From positions 148,859,647 through 148,923,646 of the forward strand of contig CM071597.1 in NCBI GenBank assembly GCA_036435485.1: a stretch of DNA of 64,000 nt, written 5' to 3'. How positions within the stretch are numbered: the first letter of the stretch is position 1; each line of letters begins with the position of its first letter. The notes below the pieces were generated by a model. It searched no databases. It worked only from the letters and a program-made list of their open reading frames with translations, and was not told where the DNA came from. A program made the translations under genes and the position numbers. The DNA comes from Saposhnikovia divaricata. Its lineage: Eukaryota; Streptophyta; Magnoliopsida; Apiales; Apiaceae. Shown piece after piece: positions 23,697-35,119 of the stretch.

Positions 23697-24452
23697 AAAC
23701 GTGATTAAGCTCCTGACTCCCAACAATTTTCGTATCTTCTTGAACTTTACTGCAGACAACATCTTAGTTAGAATGTCAGCACGCTGCTTATTTGTGCTCA
23801 CATGTTTGATAATGATCAGCCCTTTCTCCACACACTCTCTAATGAAATGATAACGCACGTCCACTTCGACCGTGAAACACAGGGTTTTTCGCCAAGTCAA
23901 CATCAAACCTGTTATCGATATACAGAGTGACAAGACCAGCTTTTATGCTTAAAATTTCATTGAGAACTCTTTGCAGCCATATCCCTTGACACACAGCAGT
24001 TGTAGCTACCATGAATTCAACTTCAAAAGAGGACAATGCAACACACCTTTGTTTATGAGAAATCCACGTAATCAAATTAATGTCACCAAGATAAAATGCC
24101 ATTCTACCTGTGCTTTTTCGATCATCTACATCCCAAGCTAAATCGCTATCCGAGAAGCCTGACAACATGTAATTACCTCAACCCTCTTTATACACTAGCC
24201 CGACATTCAAGTTCCTTTTACGTAGCGAAGAATGTGCTTTGCGACATTCATATGTAACATAGTGGGCATTTCCATAAATTTGCTGACCAGCCCAACAGCA
24301 TAAGCTATGTTAGGCCTTGTATGGACCAAATAACAAAGGCCTCCAACCAATGATTTAAACTGCATTGAATTCACTGATTCCCCACTCTCATCTTTGTTTC
24401 CCTTTATTTTGTGTTCAATGGGGTATTTCACAGGGTTATAGTCTCTCATACC
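23697..24452 (-). pseudogene. Copia A polymerase fragment: end of reverse transcriptase and RNase H
   Basis: The minus strand encodes the end of Ty1/copia Pol. In order: GMRDYNPVKYP and SLVGGLCYLVHTRPNIAYAV (end of the reverse transcriptase and connection), LRYVKGT, then RNase H with GFSDSDLAWDVDDRKSTG, ITWISHKQRCVALSS and EVEFMVA, and the tail RADILTKMLSAVKFKKIRKLLGV. Frame changes near 23900-23935 and stops break it into three pieces. Its 5' part is missing: the frame is cut at 24452 by the LTR of copia B. Close to its own 3' LTR and polypurine tract, so orientation is certain. Confidence 0.85.
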
Positions 24453-24792
24453 TGTTGAAATATTGTGCAAACTTCATGAAGTTTCTAGAATCATTGAGAA
24501 GCTAATCATGCATTTCTAGGTTCATGTATTAGAAAGTTCATGTATTTACATTTATTTTAAGTACTATGAATCTATCCATGCTTATCATCTAGGCTTATCA
24601 TCTAGAATATTCTATTCCTACTATATAATATACCTTTTACATGTAGCAAATTATGATTTGAGAATTCAAGAAATATTTCAAGTAATTTCTAACAAACAGC
24701 AGTGTGTGTGTTTGTGTGTGTTTTCTATGCATATTTTTTTTGCCTAGTTTAGGAATCTGATCATGAGCCTGTAGTTGGTGTTTCTAGCTACA
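24453..24792 (+). mobile_element. Copia B 5' LTR
   Basis: Starts tgttgaaatattg and ends agctaca (TG..CA). It is followed after three bases by ttggtatcagag, the primer-binding site complementary to initiator tRNA-Met (about 24796-24807). It interrupts the copia A polymerase frame at 24452/24453. 340 bases long. Confidence 0.75.
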
Positions 24793-24916
24793 GATTTGGT
24801 ATCAGAGATGTGTTTTATCTGCTGTGTTCAGTGGAGGATGTTCGCAAAAAAGGAAGGCAGAAAATTGGTTTAAGGCAGAAAATCTGCTATTGTTGCTGGT
24901 GTTTGTATTCTAATAG

Positions 24917-25372
24917 ATGGATATAAATGGTGGAGCACTGAATCAGTTTGCCATGGAGAAACTTACAAACAACAACTATAAATACTGGAGGTTGTGTATG
25001 AAGCTATATCTCTAGGGACAAGATCTTTGGGATATTATTGATGAAGGAGATACTGAGTTACCTCGGACTAAAAATACTGAAGCTAGAAGAAAGTGGAAAA
25101 TAAAGTGCGGAAAAGCATTGTTTGCTTTAAGAGGCTCTGTCCACAAGGATTTAATTGATCACAACCGAGACAAGGAGACACCAAAAGATGTGTGGGATAC
25201 ATTGGAGAAGCTCTTCACCAAGAAGAACATTGCTAGGCTTCAATTACTGGAAAACAATCTAGCAAACACCAGTCAAGGTAACATATCAATCGCTCAATAT
25301 TTTTAAAAAGTAAAGAACTTATGTGCTGAGATTTCAGAATTATATCCTGACGAGCCTATCAAAAAATTTCCA
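24917..25372 (+). pseudogene. Copia B gag N-terminal fragment
   Basis: Begins MDINGGALNQFAMEKLTNNN and continues with NYKYWRLCMKLYL, a premature TAG, GQDLWDIIDEGD, and DTLEKLFTKKNIARLQLLEN, which are typical copia gag (UBN2-like) motifs. A second stop lies at 25304-25306, and the frame goes on (KNLCAEISELYPDEPI) to about 25365. There it meets, tail to tail, the gag of copia C on the other strand. Protease, integrase and polymerase are absent. Confidence 0.85.
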
Positions 25373-26022
25373 CCATGATCACTGCTCCAAGTTTTTCTAT
25401 TATTTATGATAACTTTTGATTGAAATACACTTTCGAGAGAACTTTCAGGGTCACTCTTCACTCTTTGCTCATACGATTTTAGAGATCCCATAAGACTCTG
25501 GATGCTAAGCGTAGATAGGTCTTTGGTTTCTTCAGTTACAGAAACACTAGGAATAAATTTATCTAGGAGAATTATCAATATTTTTCCACCAGCTTTTTAT
25601 TAGATATATCATCACCACAAGACTTCATTTGATTAACAAGGTTAACAAATCTAGAAGAGAATTCATTTATATTTTAAGTTTCCTTCATTTTGATATTTTC
25701 AAACTCTCTTCTCAGATTTTGTAATTTAATAGGTTGTACCTTATCACTGCCATCCTCGCATAATTCTGGGAAAAATTGAATCTGAAACTCCAAATTGAAT
25801 TTTTAAAAGAGATTTAGCGTCTTTTTCTTGATTCTCTTTCAACACCTTCCTTTGTGCTGCGTTCAGTTGCTCTGTGTTCTTTTGTTCAGTAAATCCAACA
25901 TTGACATATTCCCATAATCCAAGTGAACAGAATATTGTCTTCATTTTAACGCTCTAGAACTCATAATTTTCTCCATCAAAGATTGGGATGATGGTGGTTT
26001 GTGTATTTGAGATATTGGCCAT
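25373..26022 (-). pseudogene. Copia C gag fragment
   Basis: The minus strand starts near 26022 (MANISNTQTTIIPIFDGENY), has a stop, then MKTIFCSLGLWEYVNVGFTE and DAKSLLKIQFGVSDSIFPRI. After frame changes near 25560-25700 comes SVTEETKDLSTLSIQSLMGS, KSYEQRVKSD. This is the UBN2-type gag of a different copia family from copia B. It ends abruptly near 25373 against the copia B gag, so all of pol is lost. Confidence 0.85.
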
Positions 26023-26077
26023 GATGTTTATGGTTGCAGCAACTTCAAATTATGCCCAGCTATGTGTAAATCGAATA

Positions 26078-26089
26078 GCTCTGATACCA
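26078..26089 (-). other. Copia C primer-binding site
   Basis: The minus strand reads TGGTATCAGAGC, complementary to the 3' end of plant initiator tRNA-Met, two bases inside the LTR edge. Confidence 0.85.
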
Positions 26090-26091
26090 CC

Positions 26092-26330
26092 TGTTGATTT
26101 TACTAAAAGAAGTCTGAGTATTTTGTTTAAGAAAAATAAAGAGAGACAAAATGTTTCTGACAACACTCTACTGATTCCATTGATCATTCTTAAATTTATA
26201 TTATTTCTGGTGGTACACGAAAAGTCCATACATGATGAACATAGAGAGACTCCTCATACATGAATATTATTAATATTGACTGTTGATATTTTACATGACA
26301 AAACATTAGTGTGACATTCATGTTTCAACA
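26092..26330 (-). mobile_element. Copia C 5' LTR
   Basis: 239 bases with perfect short inverted ends (tgttga ... tcaaca), next to the primer-binding site at 26078-26089. On the minus strand it begins TGTTGAAACATGAATG, different from the copia A LTR (TGTTGGATTTATT), so copia A and C are separate elements. Confidence 0.8.
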
Positions 26331-27307
26331 ATCAGTCTTTATTATCCAGAAAACTTCAGTTGTGTTCCCTTTTGGTAGGTACTAGGTAGTGCTCTAAGGA
26401 ATGCTTTGTCTCTTATCCTATTGTGGGAGCTTTACGGATAACATTTACATGCTTATACACTACACTTGATATGCTCTCACTCTCTAGTCTAACAAACGCA
26501 ACAAGGGCTTGGATCTCGATTAGGATTCCAAAGTATGGGGCTTCGAGATTAGAGTTTCGATTTATGATTAAGGCTTCAATTGGGGCTTGTTAATTGAGGT
26601 TCAAGATTAAGGTGTTATTCTCTTTCACTTTAATTTCCTATATGTTACTATTAATTTGTTTTGTTAATTGGGTTTTGTACGTGTGTATGTATATGTGCAT
26701 CGATCAAACTTGAGGCTATTCTTCGTTCTCCCTCTCTCGATCTGTCTCTCTATTTCAGGTGATTACTCTTCAATTTAGGGCTTTTCGATTTGATTCTCGA
26801 TTTTAGGCATTTCCTCTCTCTTTCTCTCTCTCACATTTTCAATTTTATTTGGTCAATATTTTTCTTCCAATTTGAATTTTTTTGCTTATTTTGTATTTTA
26901 ATTTGGATTTTTCAGGTAATTTATGGGTTTCTTTAGAACTCATTGTCTGATTTGGGGATTCATTTTTCGATTTTCACATATAAGTTTAAAATAGGGAGGA
27001 TTATTTTTTGAAACAAGATTTGTGAAAGGTTATTATTATTTAGATTAAAACTACTACTTTTTAAGATATTCGTAAACGAATAAAATCTTATGTTGATTCT
27101 CTCAAGTTTCTTTTAATAGAAGTAATGCTTTTGTGTAGGTCAATTCTGCAAATTTTCTTGTCCACATTATGTTGAGTATGAAATAACACAAGAAAATACA
27201 GAGGGGAGGTGAATGTATTTTCAACACTTTCTTGATTTTCTTTTGCTAGACAACCTGTGGTGAATCTGTGTATGTGTGTGTCAAACCACTAATACTGTGA
27301 TCTAATA
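26331..27307. other. Non-coding, no gene seen; 5'-UTR/LTR-like pieces
   Basis: Contains stretches such as ttgattctcgattttaggc and CT-rich DNA (26725-26840) that resemble plant leader and first-intron sequence. Near 27170-27235 is a short LTR-like tract (cacaagaaaatacagagggg). Its last 31 bases (27270-27300) repeat a piece from inside duplication copy 2 (28681-28711). Confidence 0.4.
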
Positions 27308-28572
27308 TTTTAATCTAATATTTTATTAGATTGAAAGTATGCTATAATCTGGGAATACAAATGTTAGTATTCTCAGCTTCATTTCTCAGAGAGATATTTG
27401 ATAAGAATTACAATGAAAAACTTAAGTGCTAAAGAAGTGAGGCTGTATACTTATAGAACATATGCACAGTCCACTTGCTACGTACAAACTTTCTACTCTG
27501 CATAGATCCACTTCTTCAGCTTCCTGTTCCTTTGAATATATATCCAAGCTTTTTTGTAGACTTTCCATGTACATACAACAATGAAATGTCACTATTGGTG
27601 TCTTGGTTTGTGTAGGTTTTCTAACTTGAACATCTGCAGTAATTTCTCTTCAAGAATCCATTTGAGAAATGACTAAGTACTAGATTCGAGAACTTGAGTT
27701 GAATAGTTAGATAACCCTGAGTTCTCGAACTAGCCTTTCCTGATATATTGAATCACTTCTCGAATGTATCTTTTCTTCTGTGGACCTTGAGATGTCGAAT
27801 AGTGCCTTTACTTATGAAATCCTTGAGAATTTAATGCATCTATCTCCTCACTACACCATAAATAACCTACTGCAACATACAAACAATGGTGCAATAGATT
27901 CAAAATATGTTGCAATTGCTCAAGAAATGGCAAATGCAACATAAAATCCATGTTGCTTTTTTCGATGTTGCATTATGGGTCTAAGGTAACATAATGTATC
28001 CATACTGCAACATCAAAAAATATGTTACAGTAGCATGCTACTGCAACATCTAACCATCCTATAGAAACATAAAATATATGTTGCCTTAGATGTTGAGATT
28101 TACTAAAAAAAGTGGGACCTACCTGGGACCCACAGTGGGGCCCACCTGGGACCCACCACAGGGCCCACGTGGGACCCACTGTTGGGTTAATTGTAAGTTG
28201 CAATACTTTTTATGCTAATGCAACATGTTTCATTATTCATATATAATTTTATATGCCAAAGTTGCAACATTTAAGGTAGCTACTGCAACACATTTGTTAA
28301 AAAAAATTGATAGATTTTGTTTGAATATTGAACATGCCAATAACCTGTTTTCATTCACATTACCAAAATATTTCATAACCAACAATCCACATTAGTCATC
28401 CTAATTCACCAACAATACCAAAATAAACCAACATTGCAACCCATAGCTACCCCAAAGCTATATAAACCAACATCTCAATCCGATAAAGTACTAGAATAAA
28501 ACCAACACCACTACCCAGTCACTTAATACTAGTACAAAAGATGGTAAAGTCGAAAGAAATACTAGTCTCAAA

Positions 28573-28815
28573 CTATGAGCTAGTGCGAGCAATCACAGGT
28601 GTGCCTATGACTTTCTTGCTCATTGACGCCTCAACTTCGCTAACTAGGGTCTGCCTTATCTTGCCTGCCAGCTCTTGCACGTATGTGTTTGTCAAACCAC
28701 TAATACTGTGACAAACCTTTGCGGCATTAGGACATCTGCCATGAAGCCAAGCTGGTCCATGTTTCTTTCAATCAGAAAGTAGTTCATCAATGGCATCTTC
28801 AGATGTAGCAAGTTT
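28573..28815 (-). pseudogene. C-terminal exon, probably of a CACTA-encoded protein, copy 2
   Basis: The same open stretch as 5049-5291 with a few amino-acid changes (for example KVIGTPVIA instead of KVTGKPVIA) and the same stop. Family uncertain. Confidence 0.45.
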
Positions 28816-29034
28816 TTTTTATTGATGTTTTCCTATAAAACACACAAGGACACATGAACGTATTAAACTAAATATGAATAGCACAAGTCAAATAATCATC
28901 TAATACATTAAACTTTAAAACAAAAATGCTTAAAATACGAGATGTCCTCCAAGGAATCCTAAAAGAATAAGGGAATGTTCACAATATATCATACATAAAG
29001 AATTGAAATTTTGTACAATGAATTTTTCTGTCAC

Positions 29035-29235
29035 CTGTATGGTTTTCATGTTAGTGTTTGCAGGGATAGCCTTTCTCAAAGCTAGTTCCCCAGTTCTACG
29101 GAGTTTTGTCTCTAGGGAGTAAAGGACTGCATTTGCGGGAGAAGCAAACCATGGTGCCCAGTCAGTTAAAGGTAATGAAGATGTTAGCTGAGAAAAAATA
29201 ACAATCACGGAAATTGCTACCCCAAATTTCTTCAT
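29035..29235 (-). pseudogene. Captured CYP37 fragment, copy 2, frame open
   Basis: The open minus-strand frame starts MKKFGVAISVIVIFSQLTSS. It continues through DWAPWFASPANAVLYS and ETKLRRTGELALRKAIPA to NMKTIQ at a CAG|GT donor (29035-29037). The match to plant CYP37, before its cyclophilin-like domain, is strong: the hydrophobic stretch resembles the thylakoid-transfer segment and the following motif is diagnostic. The isomerase domain is not captured. Copy 2 has kept the frame that copy 1 lost. Confidence 0.75.
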
Positions 29236-30519
29236 TTGATCTTCCAGAGTTGTACATAGAAATATATTTCTATCGCCAAAATTTCTATCACCACATACTC
29301 ACTTGTGCTATGTGGTTATCTTATAGTTTTTTCATCAACCCAGCCTGAAACCAACTCGAGCAAAGATAAACCTCCTCTGCCATTACATGAGCTTTGGAGG
29401 CAGGGAAAGTAGCATAAATTTTCAATTAATTAAAATAAAACCAACTGGATACATACATAAATTTATACATTGAATAGAAAAGGTAGAAAAAGAAGTACCT
29501 TAAACGAAGATACAAACTAAATAAACCAACTCGAACCAAAGCGCTCAAATCCGAATCTGAAACAAAGATAAACCCAAATTAAAAGGAGCAATTGAAGACC
29601 AAATCGATTAAAACATAATGAACAAGAAACCCCTAATTTAAACCCCAAATCGATTGAAAACCCTAATTTTATTGCAGTTGTTTGAAGCCCAAATCGATTG
29701 AAAACCCTAATTGAATTGTGAAATTGATTAAATGCCAGTTGTTTGAGTGATTTGATTTGTTTACGGTCGAGAGTGCGGGAAAATGGAAGACAAATGAGAG
29801 TGTAAAGAGAAGAGTGGATGAGTGAAAAGAGATAAGAGTGTTAGTCTGGGCGGTATTTTTGCCTCTCGTGTTTTTGTCTGAAATTTTCTAACCTCGCCCT
29901 ACTTTTCTAACCCGCGCTCTTGTCTTCGTTCTGTGAGGTTTTAGTAAAAAATATTTTTCTTTTTCTTCAATTATTATTTATTATAATTTTATTAAAATTG
30001 TTTTCATATTTATAAAAATAAAATTGATACTTATTTGATAAAATTTATATATTTGTAAAGTTGTCTACATTAATTTTATCAAATAAAATATGATCATATA
30101 TGATATGATAAATTATTTAAATTCATAACATTTTTCCCAAAAATTAAAATTAGTTTATTAAATATTTAGAATTACTTAAATATTTAAATATATTAATTAT
30201 TCCTTTATCTGGTCAATCTTAAAAAAATTAAATCCAATTATATTAATTAATTTAATTAGTTTCAAAATCTAAACAAAATTAAAGTAATTATGTTAATTAA
30301 AATAGATTTTTTAAATACCCCTCCTTGTCTACTGTAACATATTGGTATGGCTACGGTAACATCACATGACTTGTTACCGTAAAGGGGCTATAGCAACATA
30401 TTGGTATGGCTATGGTAACATCGCATGACTTGTTACCGTAGAGGGGCTATTGCAACATATTGGTATGCTATGGTAACATCATATGATTGTGTTACCGTAA
30501 CATACATGATCATACAATT

Positions 30520-30744
30520 TTTTTTTTAACAAGGGAACCGGCAGCCGCTACCCTTCGGGTGCACTCTGGGTAAACCCATGGGCTCACGCAATAGCCTGCA
30601 AACCACGTGATCCAAGGTAAACGGCACAAGTGCGACAGGCTCTGCCCCAGGATGGCATACACAAATTTGCCTCCCATGGGAGTCGAACCTGTGACCAAGA
30701 GGTGAGATGGCCTCTCTTTAACCAACTGAGATAACCCTTGCGGG
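30520..30744 (-). mobile_element. tRNA-derived SINE, copy 2
   Basis: Orthologue of 6908-7135, with the same TSD catgatcatacaatt at 30505-30519 and 30745-30759. The B-box GGTTCGACTCC is intact. Confidence 0.9.
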
Positions 30745-31439
30745 CATGATCATACAATTGCCATAGACCATCTATAGTGTAGTGCCTTGAGATATCGAAC
30801 AGCATGTGAGTCCTTGAGATATCGAATATGCCTTTTTCACAAGTGAAGTCTTTGTGATATCGAATGCTGCTTTTGTTGACTTCTTGAGATATCGAATAGT
30901 GACTTTTGACATATGGAATGCTTCACATCACGAAATCCTGACTTCTCTAATAGTGCAAATTAGTTCTCGAATATGTACTTAATCAAATTTCTAAACTTCA
31001 TCTGTGTTTATTTCTTCAGCCTTGTTCTCTAAACTTGAGGCATGATCTCACTACTAGAAAAAGTAGAATAGACATCGCCTCTTTTACATCGGTTCATGAT
31101 GTCACCGATGTAAAAATTATCAATGACATCGGTCGAAAAAAAACTGATATCTTTGATATATTATGAAATCACATTGCAAGCCAACCGATGTCATTGACAT
31201 ATAATTGAGATAACAACGACATCGGTTAAAAACACAACTGATGTCTTTGACATCTTATGACATCGATTAAAAAAACCGATGTCTAAAGACATATTAAAAG
31301 AAATTTGCTATACCGCGCCCAAACAAATTTCCCCCGCTTACCCAAATTTTTTCCCCCTAAGCCAATTTTTGATTTCCCCCTTGACCAATTTTTAGTTTCC
31401 CCCTCTTAAATTAAAACAAAAACAAAAAAACATATACAA

Positions 31440-31600
31440 CCTCTCTCGACTTAACCCTCTCTCTCTCTCGACTTTCACTCTCTCTCTCACCTCACCTCTC
31501 TCGATGCCTCACCCTCTCTCTCGACGCCTCACCCTCTCTCTCTCTCGATAGCCTCACCCCCCCTCTCTCTCTTTCACTCTCTCTTTTACTCTCAACCCCC
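31440..31600. repeat. CT-rich low-complexity tract
   Basis: ctctctctcgac-type repeats just inside the CACTA at 31049. It could be a 5'-UTR-like sequence; no coding value. Confidence 0.85.
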
Positions 31601-32686
31601 TCTTAAGAACCCTAATTGACTCCCTCTTTCACTCTCTCTTTTAAACTCAATTTGTAACCCTAATTTCCCAATTACTGTAGTTACTTGGTCAAATAGCTAG
31701 TATATGTTCTTAATTGATTTGTTAATCGATTAATTGTTCATCTCGACTTGATTTAGTAAATGGGTAAGCTATTTTGGATCTTGTTTTATTTTGGGTAAGC
31801 TATTGTGAATAATCTAAATTTTCTTTTTATTTTCTGTATAAGGAATTAGGGATTACATACATAAGCCAAGAACTTTTAATTGTTGTATTTATCGAGCCAC
31901 GATTCTGTTTGTTTAGCATTTGGGATGTGTTGTTTATTATATGTGATTGTCCATATTTTTACTGTTTTGGCATCTTGGGTTTTTATATAGTTTGAGTCTT
32001 TTTCTGTGTTCTTGATTTATTAATAATGATTTTTGGTTTTTATATGAGATACTGGGCTTTTGGGCTTATCCAGACACTACAGCAACAAGTTCAGAGTTGA
32101 ATTCTTGCCTGGTAAGTGTTCATTTTATATAGTTTATGTTTTAGTTGTTTTTTGTTCTAGTTACTGCTTGTTGAAGGAATTTGGTTTATGTTCAGAGTGG
32201 GAAAGAAGGCTTAATTTGGTTGAGGGTGATATGTGCACCTTGTTGTATATTCAATCCATCTTTGATCAACACATGCGGCCTTAATTTACTTTTCCTTAGC
32301 TGCAAAACATGTTATCAACATGTCGATTTAGACTAGTGCAAAGGAGAAACAAGTTTCTTGATAATATAAGTATATAGTATGTATACCAGCTACAAAGTGA
32401 CCGGAAGTCACCTTATTTGTTTTCTTTAACTGATGCTTTCTCCATTGGCTTTTAGTGAAGGGCTGGAGAGAGACACTGTCTACCCATAACTCTGTTTTAA
32501 TGTTGTTTGTCTGTCAAATTTTGTTGCCAGTAAAATTCACTTTAAAAAAACATTTCTCAAGAAAATTTTAATCAGATTTATGAATGGTCTTTGTTAAATT
32601 GTCCCTCACATTTAAGCCTTTTGTGATAGATGTCTGTAATGTCTCTTATGTGATATGTTTCAGCTATGATGTTTCTGATAGATTAC

Positions 32687-33287
32687 CCCAAAGTAGAGCT
32701 CAGCTGGTGGGTTAATATCAAGCACAAAACCTCCTTTCATTATGGACCAGCAGCCAGTTTGAGGTATTATAGATCCTATAATCTTTCTACTATTTCTTGA
32801 ATATAAAAGTGCAGCAACAACCACCTCCTCTCCTTCAGTTATTTGCACCCAAGCTGGAAACTTACGGATTGCTGTTAGAACCCTTTATTAAAAAATGCAT
32901 AATAAGATTATTGCAAAATTAACTTACCTGAAAATTTATGATAGATATCATTCTGCAAGTATATCCCTTTTGTAAAACTATCGTTTGGCGACCTTCTATT
33001 GTACGCAAAAATGAAGTTGTTCCCAGTGCTACATGTTTTGGCACCAATATTTCCCATCCCCAGTACATTCCATCCTTCCAGTCCGCTATCAAATTCTGGA
33101 TTCTTTAATATTCTTCCAAAATAATGAGGTCTATATGGATTTTGTAGACACTAAAGCAGCACACATACAAACGATATACGTTAAAATATGGAGTTGGTTA
33201 ACCATTTATTTGTATATTTAAACTGTTGATTTGCAAACCTTTATGCTTGCTGAGTCGTTGTAGGACCATGCTTCGATTCCAGATCCT
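32687..33287 (-). pseudogene. Captured GH10 endo-xylanase exons (CBM22-like region)
   Basis: Three minus-strand exons have proper splice sites. About 33287-33238 reads SYNDSASIK (donor AAAG|GT). 33102-32928 reads NPEFDSGLEGWNVLGMGNIG, then FAYNRRSPNDSF, GIYLQNDIYHKFS. 32853-32687 reads AWVQITEGEEVVVAALLYSR, then TGCWSIMKGGF and PPAELYF. This is the N-terminal carbohydrate-binding module of plant GH10 xylanases. The joint between the last two exons keeps phase (F-S-A-W). The catalytic (beta/alpha)8 barrel is missing, so no enzyme activity is expected. The fragment lies inside the CACTA at 31049-35554. Confidence 0.8.
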
Positions 33288-33329
33288 GTTTCAAGCAAAA
33301 AAATATGGAATCATGATTAATCAGGATAC

Positions 33330-33575
33330 TCAATAAAGCATGATACTATTTCTGTCCGTCTGATAAAATATACGAGCTATACATCCAAACCTGCAAAAAA
33401 TAGCAAATTGAAAACTAGATGCATTGTTCTGTTTTCCAAGACTCCCATCTTGGTAGAACTGATTCTGGGCAAGCTGTGCATTTATTGTGCCTAAATGGTT
33501 TAGTAAATATAGAAGATCAGCCACATTTGTTGAGCTCAAAGTGATTGTAGTGTGTTGTTGGTCTGAAAGTGACAT
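33330..33575 (-). other. Unrecognised short ORF inside CACTA
   Basis: 81 codons starting MSLSDQQHTTITLSSTNVAD with LLYLLNHLGTINAQLAQNQF. It sits directly upstream of the xylanase exons on the same strand. I cannot assign a family. It could be another captured exon or chance. Confidence 0.25.
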
Positions 33576-34642
33576 GAATGGCTTATGGTAAATTGCTAGA
33601 GTCTGTTAGTGTGATTCAGAGAGGTAGAGATAGAGGTTCCTCTTTTAGTTCTGTCACAAATTTGTGCTGCTAGCGTTAATTAGTCTGTGCTTCAAAATAT
33701 TATTTTTATGAAAGTTATATAATATACGATAACAGTAATGGTAAATTAAATCAATGCAGAGCATGCCGGGGTCATATAACAAAAATGCAGCAGAAGTAGC
33801 TTTTACTTCATTGATTTCATAGAGGTCACATGACAACTGATTGTAAATTGCGAGTTAGGCGCCTGCTTGTGTAGTGATCGAGCATGCGAATACGCTTGCC
33901 TATGACTCTATGTTTACTCTTTCATGATCAGGTACTTGATGGTAGTTACCTGGACTAGTGAATAATTTTCTTGATTTTGTTCTTGTTTTACTTGTTCTAT
34001 TTGATTTTAGTTGTGTATGCCTTCTTTTTGTATTGTGCAGAATTGTGGAGTGTGCACATTGTTTGCAAATTATTCCACTTATGGTACAAAAAAATATTGA
34101 TACATATCTTTTGATAAGGTGGAAGTTGCATGGTAAAAAAAAAATTGCGGTGCAGTCGTCTCCTCAGAATCCATCTATGTAAGCTTCTCTAAAAAGTTAA
34201 AAACTTCACAACCTTTGCATCTGATGTCACTATGCATCTATGCCTAAATGATGATTTGCATCTGATATCAAAATAAGAATAGTTAGTGTTCTTAATAGAT
34301 GAATTAGCCAACCAATTTCTTAAACCTGGCGGCTGCTCGCTCTTTGATCTTTTACTTTAGAATTTCTAATAATAACAGAGGTATGCTCTTTTCCAGGAGT
34401 ATCTGAATGTATCAGGATTGTCCTTGTAGTCTTGATGTGGGGCATCTGAAATAGTTTGGGGTATCATTGCACAAGAGAAGCTGTAGAGCAGGAATATCCA
34501 TGTACTGGAGTTATCCTTGTTAACAGCGTGGTATGTCAAATCAGATAGCATTTATAGTCCCTAAGTTGGCTAAATATGTAGCAGATTTTAAGATTATGTT
34601 CACTGAAAATTTTGTTAAATTGCTCTGTCACTAGTGTAGCAG

Positions 34643-34770
34643 GTGATCATAATCAGTCTCCGATTGATATTTCTAATGAAAATGTATAACTTAGTGCAAA
34701 GTCTGGGGACTTGATCAAAGATTACAAGCCTGCTGATGCCGAGATCAAGAATAGAGGCTAGGATATGGAT
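34643..34770 (+). pseudogene. Captured alpha-carbonic anhydrase exon
   Basis: After an ag acceptor at 34642 the plus strand reads NQSPIDISNENV, stop, LSAKSGDLIKDYKPADAEIK, NRG, stop, D, up to a gt at 34771. QSPIDI followed by Y-x-P-A-x-A-x-I-x-N-x-G is the conserved N-terminal part of the plant alpha-type carbonic anhydrase domain (zinc-dependent CO2 hydration). Two premature stops and the absence of the His-rich zinc site exons make it a dead fragment. It has the opposite orientation to the xylanase exons, so the element took up two genes separately. Confidence 0.75.
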
Positions 34771-35081
34771 GTACGTTTATGAATTTCTAGTTGTCATAGT
34801 TTTGCTTGCTATATTGCTGTATAATTGGTAACTTATGAGGGAAAAATATAGCTATACTAGACAGGAGATCCTGGATTATGTTTCTACTTGTCAATTATGT
34901 TTTTGTTTTGGAAGAGGCATTTTGACTTGAAATGTAGCTAGTTTGTCAGTTTTTCGGATAGTCATTGATGTATATACTGAATATTTTTGATAATTATAAT
35001 GAAGTTTTGTTATTTTCATAAGTGTTTGAGTTTTTGATTGATAAGTTGCATCAATACAGCATTCATTTTAGTATTATTTTG

Positions 35082-35087
<6 letters not shown>

Positions 35088-35116
<29 letters not shown>
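35088..35116. repeat. (TA)n microsatellite
   Basis: Dinucleotide run inside the CACTA near its right subterminal block. Confidence 0.9.

Positions 35117-35119
<3 letters not shown>

Larger units (their letters stand above)
27849..30784. mobile_element. Non-autonomous CACTA with CYP37 fragment, copy 2
   Basis: Start CACTACACCATAAAT at 27849; inverted end at 30784 (ATCTATAGTGTAGTG, one base different from copy 1). TSD cct at 27846-27848 and 30785-30787. It has about 145 bases of extra AT-rich DNA at 30026-30170 and lacks about 45 bases next to the SINE compared with copy 1. Confidence 0.9.

Noticed and set aside
23661..26022. Copia A and copia C considered as one minus-strand element interrupted by copia B
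   Set aside because: Their LTR starts differ (TGTTGGATTTATT versus TGTTGAAACATGAATG), so they are different elements.
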